Source: XYD1-FULL-44-32 sp964355855 (GTDB lineage Bacteria; Patescibacteriota; Minisyncoccia; Phycocordibacterales; XYD1-FULL-46-19). From it: DNA of 21,552 nt. Shown one piece after another: positions 1-5,145 of the stretch. Where the stretch lies: contig CAYHFD010000015.1 in the NCBI GenBank assembly GCA_964355855.1, positions 1 to 21,552 on the forward strand. The letters run 5' to 3'. Below the pieces are notes generated by a model. That model was not told the origin of the DNA, ran no database searches, and was given only the letters and a program-made list of their open reading frames with translations. The first letter of the stretch is position 1. The number at the start of each line of letters is the position of its first letter. The position numbers and the translations under genes are program-made.

Positions 1-551
1 AGAGCAGAAAGAGTTGGACTACCACTCCATTTTTTGATTAAGTTTCCATCTTTATCAACTTGTACAAATGTATGCTGATAAGTAACACCGTACTTTTGTT
101 TAAGTGTGGCTGAATTATCATAATTAACATCAAGAATAGCGAGGCTTGTTGGGATTTTTGCTAGATTAGCTTTGATATCAGAATCTACTGCTCGACATGT
201 TGGACACCAACTTGCTCTAAAAAATAATACAACATCGTGAGTGCTAGAAGCTAGCATAACTTTTTCCGCTGAATAAGTTTCGTATGAACCAGCTTTCATC
301 ATAGTGTCGCTCTTTGCTGTACTTGTTTCATTTTTAATATCGCTCTCCTTCATCATTGCTTCTTTATCCTCTAATGCTTCAGCTTCTACTGCCGCAGGAT
401 TTTCTTTTGTCAACATGGCGTCACTCGCTGCGTCTTTTTGTTGATCGGTCATCATCACTGCATCTTTTCTACTATTTGTTGACGCATAAATTCCTCCGAC
501 AATCACTGCGAGCACGATAACCCCGATAATTATTCCTGTATTTTTGTTCAT
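1..551 (-). CDS. Membrane-anchored thioredoxin-like protein, C-terminus cut by window edge
   Basis: Reading the minus strand from the ATG at 551-549 gives 183 residues before the window ends. Residues about 6-22 form a hydrophobic anchor (GIIIGVIVLAVIVGGIY). Residues about 25-88 are a low-complexity linker rich in Asp, Glu, Lys, Ala and Met. A thioredoxin fold follows, with the active-site motif WCPTCR (Cys116 and Cys119) and later DVNYD, YGVTYQHTFVQVDKDG and KWSG. The YGVxxxxTFV stretch is where thioredoxins carry the cis-proline loop; here Thr161 stands where proline is usual. It probably faces outside the membrane and acts on disulfides, or moves reducing equivalents in the cell envelope. 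The CPTC centre fits the family, but substrate and redox direction cannot be read. A promoter and a long inverted repeat lie just upstream, which may tie it to the XRE regulator at 1005-1217. Confidence 0.85.
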   Translation of the reverse strand, partial: MNKNTGIIIGVIVLAVIVGGIYASTNSRKDAVMMTDQQKDAASDAMLTKENPAAVEAEALEDKEAMMKESDIKNETSTAKSDTMMKAGSYETYSAEKVMLASSTHDVVLFFRASWCPTCRAVDSDIKANLAKIPTSLAILDVNYDNSATLKQKYGVTYQHTFVQVDKDGNLIKKWSGSPTLSA

Positions 552-575
552 AAAATAATATGTTAATTAATAATG

Positions 576-603
576 ATAATAGATAAAGTGTACACAATAA
601 CAA
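576..603 (-). promoter_or_regulatory. Likely promoter of the thioredoxin-like gene
   Basis: On the minus strand, TTGTTA (603-598) and TATTAT (581-576) are separated by 16 bases and would start transcription about 18 bases before the ATG at 551. The spacer contains the palindrome GTGTACAC (588-595). The -35 box overlaps the edge of the 601-636 inverted repeat, so a protein bound there could block or steer polymerase. Confidence 0.45.
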
Positions 604-636
604 AACGAATGTAAAGTTCACTTTACATTCGTTTTG
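601..636. promoter_or_regulatory. 36-bp perfect inverted repeat (operator and/or terminator)
   Basis: Two perfect 17-base arms (601-617 and 620-636) flank a 2-base centre. The core is TGTAAAGT-TC-ACTTTACA (610-627). It lies between the stop of the DUF2178-like gene and the promoter of the thioredoxin-like gene. The core resembles the site inside the promoter of the XRE regulator gene (1222-1238), which favours an operator. Its position after a minus-strand gene also allows a weak terminator, though the following T tract (TTTTGTTATT) is poor. Confidence 0.6.
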
Positions 637-649
637 TGGATAACTGATT

Positions 650-1015
650 TTAGAGATTCTTATCGCTCCAAAAACGAGTAGCGATTTTGACAATTATCAT
701 TACTATCAGAGCAATCACTAACCATGAGTCTATTGCGTGTGAGTACCCCTGTATCACAATACCAAGCATGAGAATTGCTGATCCGGCAAGAAAAGCATTT
801 CGTCCAGCAAGTGAGCGATTCATATCATCACGCTCATCAAAAGCTTTTTCTTTCAAAATAAAACTTGCAAATATACCAAAGAGAACGAGGAGGACAGCGA
901 GCATTCCCATTACCATCATATCGGGCATCCAAAAATGGAATGGATTAAGGAGCAAGACCGCTAGGATAATAAGTGTTAAGGGAACTATTATTTCTTTTAG
1001 TGTTTTATTTTTCAT
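650..1015 (-). CDS. DUF2178-like integral membrane protein
   Basis: This 121-residue protein starts at the ATG 1015-1013, inside the last codons of the XRE regulator gene (11-base overlap, no separate Shine-Dalgarno), so the two are probably translationally coupled. Four hydrophobic stretches are visible: residues about 9-24 (IIVPLTLIILAVLLLN), 27-52, 70-90 (LAGSAILMLGIVIQG) and 95-112. A charged cytoplasmic-looking segment between the second and third holds the conserved-looking motif KAFDERDDMNR. That motif and the pairing with a small XRE regulator match DUF2178-type membrane proteins as I know them; the assignment is by pattern only. Function is unknown. The upstream 33 codons of the same open frame lie within the regulator gene and are not part of it. 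Confidence 0.75.
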   Translation of the reverse strand: MKNKTLKEIIVPLTLIILAVLLLNPFHFWMPDMMVMGMLAVLLVLFGIFASFILKEKAFDERDDMNRSLAGRNAFLAGSAILMLGIVIQGYSHAIDSWLVIALIVMIIVKIATRFWSDKNL

Positions 1016-1217
1016 AGGAAATTTTGAAAATATGTTCGACCGGTAACTTAAAGTAGTCAGCGATCTTAAGGGCAAGTAATACAGACGGTGTATAATTTCC
1101 TTTTTCAATCGCAATGATTGTTTGACGGCTCACCTTTAATTTTTCCGCAAGCTCCTCCTGCGTAATGCTTTTTTGAGTCCGTAATTTATTCACTTCATTT
1201 GAGATATATTCTTGCAT
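1005..1217 (-). CDS. XRE/Cro-family helix-turn-helix transcriptional regulator
   Basis: A 70-residue single-domain repressor-type protein. The helix-turn-helix reads SITQEELAEKLKVSRQTI at about residues 17-34, followed by the usual IEKGNYTPSVLLALKIADYF and LPVEHIF. The size and sequence style match small XRE proteins encoded next to a membrane protein gene. I chose the ATG at 1217 rather than one at 1241 because the promoter's -10 box (1231-1236) would place the RNA start near 1224, downstream of 1241. The leader is then only about 7 bases. An inverted repeat overlaps the -10 box, so autoregulation is likely. The downstream membrane protein gene overlaps by 11 bases. Confidence 0.85.
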   Translation of the reverse strand: MQEYISNEVNKLRTQKSITQEELAEKLKVSRQTIIAIEKGNYTPSVLLALKIADYFKLPVEHIFKISYEK

Positions 1218-1221
1218 GATT

Positions 1222-1270
1222 TGTAAAGTAAGTTTACACAATCAAAATAAAATGTCAAACTGACTTTACG
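1222..1270 (-). promoter_or_regulatory. Autoregulated promoter of the XRE operon with two operator-like dyads
   Basis: On the minus strand a perfect -35 box TTGACA (1258-1253), a 16-base spacer and TAAACT (1236-1231) form a promoter. The -10 box lies inside the dyad TGTAAA-N5-TTTACA (1222-1238). The -35 box overlaps a weaker copy at 1253-1270 (TGTCAAACTGACTTTACG on the plus strand), which also contains GTCA-AAC-TGAC. A regulator bound to either dyad would occlude polymerase. Confidence 0.65.
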
Positions 1271-1288
1271 TTATTAACTTCTAAATTT

Positions 1289-1378
1289 TTATTTCAAAAG
1301 TCTACTACTGGAAATTCCCAACGCATTAGCGATCTTTTCCAAGGTCGAAAAAGTAGTGCCGAACTTGGATATCTCACT
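1289..1378 (-). pseudogene. C-terminal remnant of a second XRE-type regulator
   Basis: The minus strand reads SEISKFGTTFSTLEKIANAL followed by GISSSRLLK and a stop at 1291-1289. The pattern (S)TLEKIANALGIS is the typical last helix pair of XRE regulators. Going upstream, the frame runs into REP-like repeat sequence (from about 1384) and then a stop, and no start or recognition helix remains. It is therefore a decayed gene end, apparently cut by the repeats. It differs in sequence from the intact regulator at 1005-1217, so it is not a recent duplicate. Confidence 0.5.
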
Positions 1379-1383
1379 GCTCG

Positions 1384-1480
1384 TCCCTCGACAAGCTCGG
1401 GACTGCGCTTTAAGAACCGGCGGTTCTCAATATCCCTCGACAAGCTCAGGACTACTCTCCCTGCCTACCGGCAGGCAGGC
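1384..1480. repeat. Cluster of small REP-like palindromes and repeats
   Basis: Two 21-base near-identical copies of TCCCTCGACAAGCTCRGGAC(T) lie at 1384-1404 and 1433-1453, differing at one base. Between them is the inverted repeat AGAACCG-G-CGGTTCT (1413-1427). Just after is CCTGCC-TACC-GGCAGG (within 1460-1479). No gene is credible in 1379-1523: the plus-strand open frame across it is composed of these repeats. They look like dispersed intergenic elements, but other genomic copies cannot be checked here. Confidence 0.6.
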
Positions 1481-1523
1481 TCCACAGAGGGAACCTGGTG
1501 ACTTTCTCTCCGACCCACCCTTC

Positions 1524-1543
1524 GTTCGATTCCAAGTCCGGCA
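1524..1543 (+). repeat. Inverted 20-bp copy of the tRNA-Gln 3' end
   Basis: The plus-strand sequence GTTCGATTCCAAGTCCGGCA at 1524-1543 is identical to the T-loop plus acceptor end of the tRNA (minus strand, 1593-1574). The two copies form an inverted repeat with a 30-base gap. It may be debris from an integration or recombination event at the tRNA 3' end, or it may act as a hairpin in the tRNA's 3' trailer. Confidence 0.7.
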
Positions 1544-1572
1544 AAGTCGTTTTTTTAACAAAAAACTCCTAG

Positions 1573-1643
1573 CTGCCGGACTTGGAATCGAACCAAGATA
1601 CTGAGCTTCAAAGGCTCATGTCCTACCTTTAGACGATCCGGCA
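1573..1643 (-). tRNA. tRNA-Gln (anticodon UUG)
   Basis: Reading the minus strand from 1643, the cloverleaf is complete: acceptor TGCCGGA pairs with TCCGGCA, the D arm is GTCT/GGAC, the anticodon stem is TGAGC/GCTCA with loop CTTTGAA (anticodon TTG, reads CAA), the variable loop is short, and the T arm is CTTGG-TTCGATT-CCAAG. The discriminator base is G at 1573. CCA is not encoded, so it must be added after transcription. Confidence 0.95.
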
Positions 1644-1705
1644 ATACAAATACATGGTTATTCTGCTATATTTGAGCGGTTTGTGCAATCGGTATTCTTA
1701 ATTTA

Positions 1706-1735
1706 TTAGCAAAATATTAATACTTAATATATAAT
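1706..1735 (+). promoter_or_regulatory. Promoter of the 41-residue basic protein gene
   Basis: TTAGCA (1706-1711) and a perfect TATAAT (1730-1735) are 18 bases apart. The ATG follows at 1744, so the RNA start near 1742 makes the message essentially leaderless. Confidence 0.55.
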
Positions 1736-1743
1736 TTATAAAT

Positions 1744-1869
1744 ATGGCCAAAAGAGCAGCTCAAGATATTAAAAACAAGACCTCGCGGTCTAAAAAAACT
1801 AAAAAGCGTTTGGCGGTCAAGAAAGTAATGCTTGAGGCCAAAAAGGCTAAGAAAAAAAGCAAGCGCTAG
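1744..1869 (+). CDS. Lysine-rich 41-residue protein
   Basis: The frame encodes 41 residues, of which about half are Lys or Arg; it begins MAKRAAQDIKNKTSRSKK and ends KKAKKKSKR. There is no hydrophobic segment or cysteine. It has its own TATAAT box 8 bases before the ATG and no Shine-Dalgarno, the pattern used by other convincing genes in this window. The composition suggests binding to nucleic acid (a ribosome-associated or nucleoid-associated peptide), but this rests on charge alone; I do not recognise a family. A terminator hairpin at 1907-1929 lies downstream but its T tract serves the opposite strand; a T-rich run just after the stop (1870-1880) may help end this message. Confidence 0.7.
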   Translation: MAKRAAQDIKNKTSRSKKTKKRLAVKKVMLEAKKAKKKSKR

Positions 1870-1897
1870 TTTTTGTTTTTAGTTGTTACTTCTTCAT

Positions 1898-1929
1898 AAA
1901 AAAATAAACGGTCGCCGGGGGCGACCGTT
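1898..1929 (-). terminator. Intrinsic terminator of the 298-residue protein gene
   Basis: A 10-bp stem AACGGTCGCC/GGCGACCGTT (1907-1916 and 1920-1929) with a GGG centre (CCC on the minus strand) is followed on the minus strand by T2-A-T7. It sits 14 bases after the minus-strand stop at 1944. Confidence 0.85.
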
Positions 1930-1943
1930 ATTGATGGTTTCTT

Positions 1944-2840
1944 TCACTCCTCCTCCTCTTCGGGCCCCACTTTAGATTGGATCATCTCGAGTAAGGCCAG
2001 TGATTGCCGAAAGTCATCGCTGATGGTGACTACCTCGTAAAGCAAATTAAGTTCAGTCTCTACCCTTTCCTCAAATTGGCTCTCCGCCAGCATCCGCTGG
2101 TTTTTTTGTGATTCAAGTAGTTCAAGAAGGAGTTTTTTGTTCCGTGTCACGGTGGCAAAAAACTTCCAAATCTCGAAATTCTTCTCGTCACCCCGGTCAA
2201 TCGTCCGCATCGCCTTTTTGGCGGCATAGAGGTCTTGGCGCTCTCGGGAGGCCTTGTAGAGATACAACCAACTCCTAGCTTCAGCCTCGTGCCCAAGGTA
2301 TTGCTGTCCAGACCAACGAAGCAGTTTTTCGCGGACGAAGGCGAGATGCTCCGATATTTTCTTGGTGCTTACCGTCTTACATATCGCTACCATGAACCAG
2401 CCAAAAGAAACGTGTCTCGACAAGATAAAAGTCTTACTTGCTAACACTAGGTCCTCAAGGTCGCCGGTAAAATGGTAGGCACGGAGATAATATTTCCACC
2501 GATCACACTTGCCATCGATCGAGGATATTAGCAACCGAGCCGCAACTCGTAAATCTCGGACAAGGAGATATGTCAAAAAGTCATCTTCCTGCCCAAAACC
2601 CTCATCAAATCGCTTGGCCCACCAGATAAGGTGATTGAGGTGATAAATCTTTCGTCTTTTCCCTTTACACTTTAGGGCGAGCGACACCGCTTCGGGCACC
2701 CTTCCGCTAGCTACCAGAAGACCAATCGTGTCATTGGTCAATTCCGGGGAAGCCATGATTTCTTCGCCGTTTAAGCGATCAAACGATTGCTGGAAGCGAC
2801 GTATGATCAAGCTTAGACTATGTTCCAAAGTCTCTTTCAT
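1944..2840 (-). CDS. Uncharacterised helical protein, 298 residues
   Basis: I do not recognise a family. The ATG at 2840 is preferred over an upstream in-frame start at 2927 because GGGAG lies 8 bases before it and the upstream 29 codons look unlike a conserved N-terminus. The protein has no signal peptide or membrane span. It is dominated by amphipathic helices with repeated aromatic patterns (WWAKRFDEGFG, DRWKYYLRAYHFTGD, ARSWLYLYKASRERQDLYAAKKA, NFEIWKFFATVTRNKKLL), reminiscent of TPR or Sel1-like solenoid repeats though no clean 34-residue period is visible. The C-terminus ends in a run of Glu (GPEEEEE). It is transcribed alone: gtrA runs divergently upstream and a strong terminator follows. 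A scaffold or protein-binding role is an inference only. Confidence 0.75.
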   Translation of the reverse strand: MKETLEHSLSLIIRRFQQSFDRLNGEEIMASPELTNDTIGLLVASGRVPEAVSLALKCKGKRRKIYHLNHLIWWAKRFDEGFGQEDDFLTYLLVRDLRVAARLLISSIDGKCDRWKYYLRAYHFTGDLEDLVLASKTFILSRHVSFGWFMVAICKTVSTKKISEHLAFVREKLLRWSGQQYLGHEAEARSWLYLYKASRERQDLYAAKKAMRTIDRGDEKNFEIWKFFATVTRNKKLLLELLESQKNQRMLAESQFEERVETELNLLYEVVTISDDFRQSLALLEMIQSKVGPEEEEE

Positions 2841-2949
2841 ATTGGTTGCTCCCAGGTTTTGGTTTCGGGTGGAAAGGTCTAGTCTGCCTACCTTATAGCG
2901 GAAAAGGGGCGGTGAGGCAATAGTCAAAGAAATAGGCGTCAGTAGTTTA

Positions 2950-2958
2950 TGTTATTAT
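2950..2958 (+). promoter_or_regulatory. Extended -10 promoter of the 22-codon ORF and gtrA
   Basis: TG-T-TATTAT (2950-2958) ends 6 bases before the ATG at 2965, predicting an RNA that starts at or next to the A of the start codon. Confidence 0.5.
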
Positions 2959-2964
2959 AGAATT

Positions 2965-3033
2965 ATGAAAACTACTCAAATCGCTTCCCCTTCAGCCTGG
3001 TGGAGCGGCGCCTGGACCGACAAGCGGAGATAA
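2965..3033 (+). CDS. 22-residue leaderless ORF coupled to gtrA
   Basis: The frame starts at the first ATG after an extended -10 box and encodes MKTTQIASPSAWWSGAWTDK plus RR, ending TAA at 3031-3033. One base later the gtrA ATG begins (TAATATG), so ribosomes finishing the short ORF could restart on gtrA, whose GGAG (3026-3029) lies within the last codons. Three Trp codons fall within five residues (WW..AW). It could be a coupled leader peptide, a genuine micro-protein, or a Trp-sensing attenuator, although no terminator hairpin is visible before gtrA. Its existence as a translated unit is inferred from promoter position and coupling, not homology. Confidence 0.45.
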   Translation: MKTTQIASPSAWWSGAWTDKRR

Positions 3034-3034
3034 T

Positions 3035-3433
3035 ATGGATAACCGAGCCTTAAAAAGATTTGGGAAATATACGATTGGGGGCCTCTCGACTTTCTTTTTT
3101 GATATAGCTCTCCTCTTCTGGCTGACCGATATTGTTGGTATCAATTATGTGCTGGCCGCGGCTTTGGCTTTTCTCCTGGCAGTGGCCCTAAACTATGCCT
3201 TTAGTCGCAATTATGTTTTTCACGGCACCTTGCGCTCAGTCCATGCTGGGTACTTAGGTTTTAATCTGATTGCTGGTAGTGGGTTTTTGGCTGTTGTCAT
3301 ACTGCTACCAATTTTTGTTGAGGTCTGGGGCTGGAACTACTTATTAGCTCGCACCGTCATTGCTGGGGTGGTGGGCTTGTGGAATTATTTTCTAAATCTT
3401 TACGTTAATTTTCGTGTCGCGGGCAAATATTAA
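3035..3433 (+). CDS. GtrA-family membrane protein
   Basis: A 132-residue protein with four membrane spans, matching GtrA/DPMS (PF04138) in length and pattern. Features include FGKYTIGGLSTFFFDIALLF at the N-terminus, the conserved NYAFSRNYVF after span 2, and NYFLNLYVNFRV at the C-terminus. Family members help move or orient polyprenyl-phosphate-linked sugars across the membrane for glycosylation of surface polymers, often beside a polyprenyl-phosphate glycosyltransferase, which is absent here. The ATG at 3035 has GGAG 5 bases upstream and follows the 22-codon ORF by one base. It has no obvious terminator of its own; the strong hairpin at 3473-3503 has its T tract on the other strand. Confidence 0.9.
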   Translation: MDNRALKRFGKYTIGGLSTFFFDIALLFWLTDIVGINYVLAAALAFLLAVALNYAFSRNYVFHGTLRSVHAGYLGFNLIAGSGFLAVVILLPIFVEVWGWNYLLARTVIAGVVGLWNYFLNLYVNFRVAGKY

Positions 3434-3462
3434 AATAGTGGTGGTCGGACGCTTTTCATTAT

Positions 3463-3503
3463 AAAAAGACAAGGGGCTGGTCCGCGCGTAGCGGACCAGC
3501 CCC
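3463..3503 (-). terminator. Intrinsic terminator of the 28-residue protein gene
   Basis: A 13-bp perfect stem GGGGCTGGTCCGC/GCGGACCAGCCCC (3473-3485 and 3491-3503) with a 5-base loop is followed on the minus strand by TTGTCTTTTT. It lies 6 bases after the stop of the small gene at 3510-3596. Confidence 0.85.
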
Positions 3504-3509
3504 GAAACA

Positions 3510-3596
3510 TCAGAGGGTGGGCATATATTCGTACATTGCCCACCAGACCAGGCCGAGGGTGGCCCACACCACCACCAGCAAGCTGATTTTTTTCAT
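3510..3596 (-). CDS. 28-residue membrane miniprotein
   Basis: The minus-strand frame encodes a short Lys-positive N-terminus (MKKIS), one hydrophobic helix (LLVVVWATLGLVWWAMY) and a short tail EYMPTL. A purine-rich Shine-Dalgarno (GGGAGAAGAAG) ends immediately before the ATG at 3596. A TATAAT box lies about 43 bases upstream, and a strong terminator begins 6 bases after the stop. Promoter, ribosome site, membrane helix and terminator together make a complete single-gene unit. It most likely inserts as a single-span inner-membrane peptide with the N-terminus inside. I know no homologue. A longer overlapping frame (3430-3615) in another phase crosses the terminator and has no support. Confidence 0.75.
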   Translation of the reverse strand: MKKISLLVVVWATLGLVWWAMYEYMPTL

Positions 3597-3638
3597 CTTC
3601 TTCTCCCGATTCCATTCCTAATTTCTAGACTATGACAT

Positions 3639-3644
3639 ATTATA
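3639..3644 (-). promoter_or_regulatory. -10 box for the 28-residue protein gene
   Basis: A perfect TATAAT on the minus strand (3644-3639). A TTGACA at 3655-3650 is too close to serve as its -35 box; it could instead pair with TAGTCT downstream at 17-base spacing. Either gives a 30-40 base leader. Confidence 0.4.
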
Positions 3645-3725
3645 CATTTTGTCAAATTAAACGATTAAAATTGTTAATTTATTGGTGAAAGAAAAGTTGC
3701 CGAATACAGTCTACATATATAGGAG

Positions 3726-3767
3726 GTGAGTAAAATATTTTTAGCCAAATTTAAAAAACTATTATGA
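3726..3767 (+). CDS. Possible 13-codon leader ORF
   Basis: AGGAGGTGAG at 3721-3730 is a near-perfect Shine-Dalgarno with no ATG at normal distance. The GTG inside it opens a frame MSKIFLAKFKKLL that stops with TGA at 3765-3767, overlapping the next ATG as ATGA (3764-3767). The overlap suggests coupling. However, the Shine-Dalgarno would overlap the start codon, so initiation here is doubtful. Confidence 0.2.
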   Translation: MSKIFLAKFKKLL

Positions 3768-3916
3768 TTACTGACAATACTACAATCAATGTGATCTCGA
3801 TTTTGCGGGATATGCCCGATGAGGAGGACTATAGCCGGGTGGCAGAAAATAGTTATTCTGTTCGGAACAAAGAAAAATTACATCAATTGCTGATGGTTTA
3901 TGGTCTCTTGGGTTAA
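3764..3916 (+). CDS. Uncharacterised 50-residue protein
   Basis: The frame encodes a soluble acidic-to-neutral protein starting MITDNTTINVISILRDMPDE and ending KLHQLLMVYGLLG. No membrane span or metal site is visible. The ATG lacks a good nearby Shine-Dalgarno; the strong AGGAGG lies about 38 bases upstream and may act through a 13-codon coupled frame. Coding character is suggested by the clean frame and the ATGA junction rather than homology. It could be a small regulator or remnant; I assign no function. The plsC gene begins 126 bases downstream with an almost identical AGGAGGTGAG ribosome site. Confidence 0.5.
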   Translation: MITDNTTINVISILRDMPDEEDYSRVAENSYSVRNKEKLHQLLMVYGLLG

Positions 3917-4041
3917 ACCGGGCCAGGGTGACGGTATAAGTATTAATCTTTGCATTTTGGCTTGTTTTTGCTAGAAATTCTATTAGACGGAATTGTTCAA
4001 AAACCAAGGGGCTAACCCTTTGAAATAAGGAGGTGAGAGTC

Positions 4042-4773
4042 ATGCGCTATTTTTACGGAATACGGAACCTGTTTTTTGGAGTTTTCGTCCTTGTGGTGGC
4101 GGGAGGCATTTACATGCTGCTCCTGTTGGTTGCTCGGATGTTGTTTATTGGCCCGAAACGCCTCCATTGGGCCGAGGTTATCTTTGCCCGATTGGTATTG
4201 TCTGCTTTTGGGCAAAAGCTGGAGATTGGCCCCTCCGACTATGGCCAAAACAGTAGCGAGCGTCCCCGTATATATGTTATGGTACCGCACACTAGCTTCC
4301 TTGATGCGTTTGCTATCGCCGCCTCTCTGCCAGAATATGCGACGGGGGTGGGGGCACGTAACTATTTCTGGTGGCCGGTTATTGGTTGGCTAATGTGCTT
4401 GCGTTTAAAGCCGATTGATAGGGGTAAGCACCTCGAGGCGGTGAGATCTCTAAATACCGTGGCCGAGGACAGCTTTCGCCGTAGACTGGCATTGGTCATT
4501 GCTCCCGAGGGAACACGAGCTCATGGCCCAGATCTTCTGAAGTTTAAGGAGGGGGCGTTTTGCGTGGCTTGGGCTCACAATGCGGAAATTGTACCAATGC
4601 TTATCACGGGAGCGCAAAACTCTTGGCCGCGGGGTAAGCTTCTTCCTCGGCGCGGATTGGTTAAGGTGAGATTTCTACCGGCAGTAACCAAAGATGGTTT
4701 TCAGAACGTCAAAGAGATGACGGCCGGGCTTCATGACCAAATAGAGTTTGTTCTAAGTGTGATTCGCGCTTAG
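4042..4773 (+). CDS. plsC: PlsC-type 1-acylglycerol-3-phosphate O-acyltransferase
   Basis: A 243-residue membrane-associated acyltransferase that should add the second acyl chain to lysophosphatidic acid. An N-terminal hydrophobic helix spans residues about 11-35. The catalytic block is HTSFLD (His83 and Asp88, the H-x4-D motif). Block II is KPIDRG (Arg127), and block III is the substrate-phosphate-binding PEGTR (155-159) followed by FKEGAF. The ATG at 4042 is chosen over an upstream in-frame GTG at 4033 because AAGGAGGTGA (4027-4036) is a near-ideal Shine-Dalgarno at correct distance and the GTG lies inside it. Lysophospholipid acyltransferases acting on other acceptors share these motifs, so the acceptor is inferred. 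A terminator follows 14 bases after the stop. Confidence 0.88.
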   Translation: MRYFYGIRNLFFGVFVLVVAGGIYMLLLLVARMLFIGPKRLHWAEVIFARLVLSAFGQKLEIGPSDYGQNSSERPRIYVMVPHTSFLDAFAIAASLPEYATGVGARNYFWWPVIGWLMCLRLKPIDRGKHLEAVRSLNTVAEDSFRRRLALVIAPEGTRAHGPDLLKFKEGAFCVAWAHNAEIVPMLITGAQNSWPRGKLLPRRGLVKVRFLPAVTKDGFQNVKEMTAGLHDQIEFVLSVIRA

Positions 4774-4787
4774 CTTGATGGTCGGGT

Positions 4788-4820
4788 CGAGCCCTCGCAA
4801 GAGGTGCTCGGCCTGTTTTT
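4788..4820 (+). terminator. Intrinsic terminator after plsC
   Basis: Stem CGAGC-CCTC/GAGG-T-GCTCG (4788-4810) with a GCAA loop, then GCCTG and a T5 run (4816-4820). A second perfect palindrome CTTCCTAA-T-TTAGGAAG follows at 4821-4837. Confidence 0.85.
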
Positions 4821-4858
4821 CTTCCTAATTTAGGAAGATTCTAAATATGGTAAGGCTA

Positions 4859-4887
4859 TTGTGTACTGGTAAAGAAAGTCCTATTAT
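4859..4887 (+). promoter_or_regulatory. Promoter of the 54-residue membrane peptide gene
   Basis: TTGTGT (4859-4864) and TATTAT (4882-4887) with an exact 17-base spacer. The -10 box lies at the edge of the palindrome ATTATT-AG-AATAAT. The predicted RNA start is about 29 bases before the ATG. Confidence 0.55.
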
Positions 4888-4922
4888 TAGAATAATTATC
4901 AGGCTAATTTTTTGTTTTATTT

Positions 4923-5087
4923 ATGCACGACGGACCAGATAAATTTATCTTGGTGTACGCGATAATCGCGACAATCTTGGCAATTATTATTGGTTTTGTT
5001 AGTTGGTCAAAATGGTCTGGTGCCGAAACTGTACCAGTACCAACGGCTGAACAAGTTGATACAGTCGCTAAAAAATTTTCTAGCTAG
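4923..5087 (+). CDS. 54-residue single-span membrane protein
   Basis: The frame begins MHDGPDK, continues with one clear membrane helix (FILVYAIIATILAIIIGFV, residues about 8-26) and ends with a short polar tail rich in Thr, Val and Lys that finishes KKFSS. The short polar N-terminus and a positively charged SKW just after the helix suggest the C-terminal tail is cytoplasmic. It has its own promoter and no Shine-Dalgarno close to the ATG. No family is recognised. The PEBP gene follows 58 bases downstream and may share its transcript. Confidence 0.65.
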   Translation: MHDGPDKFILVYAIIATILAIIIGFVSWSKWSGAETVPVPTAEQVDTVAKKFSS

Positions 5088-5145
5088 GCAAACTTTATAT
5101 AGGCAGTGGTTGTCGGCCATAAAGATTGTAGACTAGATTTATCTT

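Noticed and set aside
687..1046. 119-codon plus-strand open frame
   Set aside because: It is the antisense shadow of the DUF2178-like gene, whose membrane helices and coupling to the XRE gene are clear.
1356..1604. 82-codon plus-strand open frame
   Set aside because: It is made of REP-like repeats and antisense tRNA sequence, with no promoter or ribosome site.
3430..3615. 61-codon minus-strand open frame
   Set aside because: It reads through the terminator at 3463-3503, while a shorter frame in another phase (3510-3596) has promoter, Shine-Dalgarno and membrane helix.
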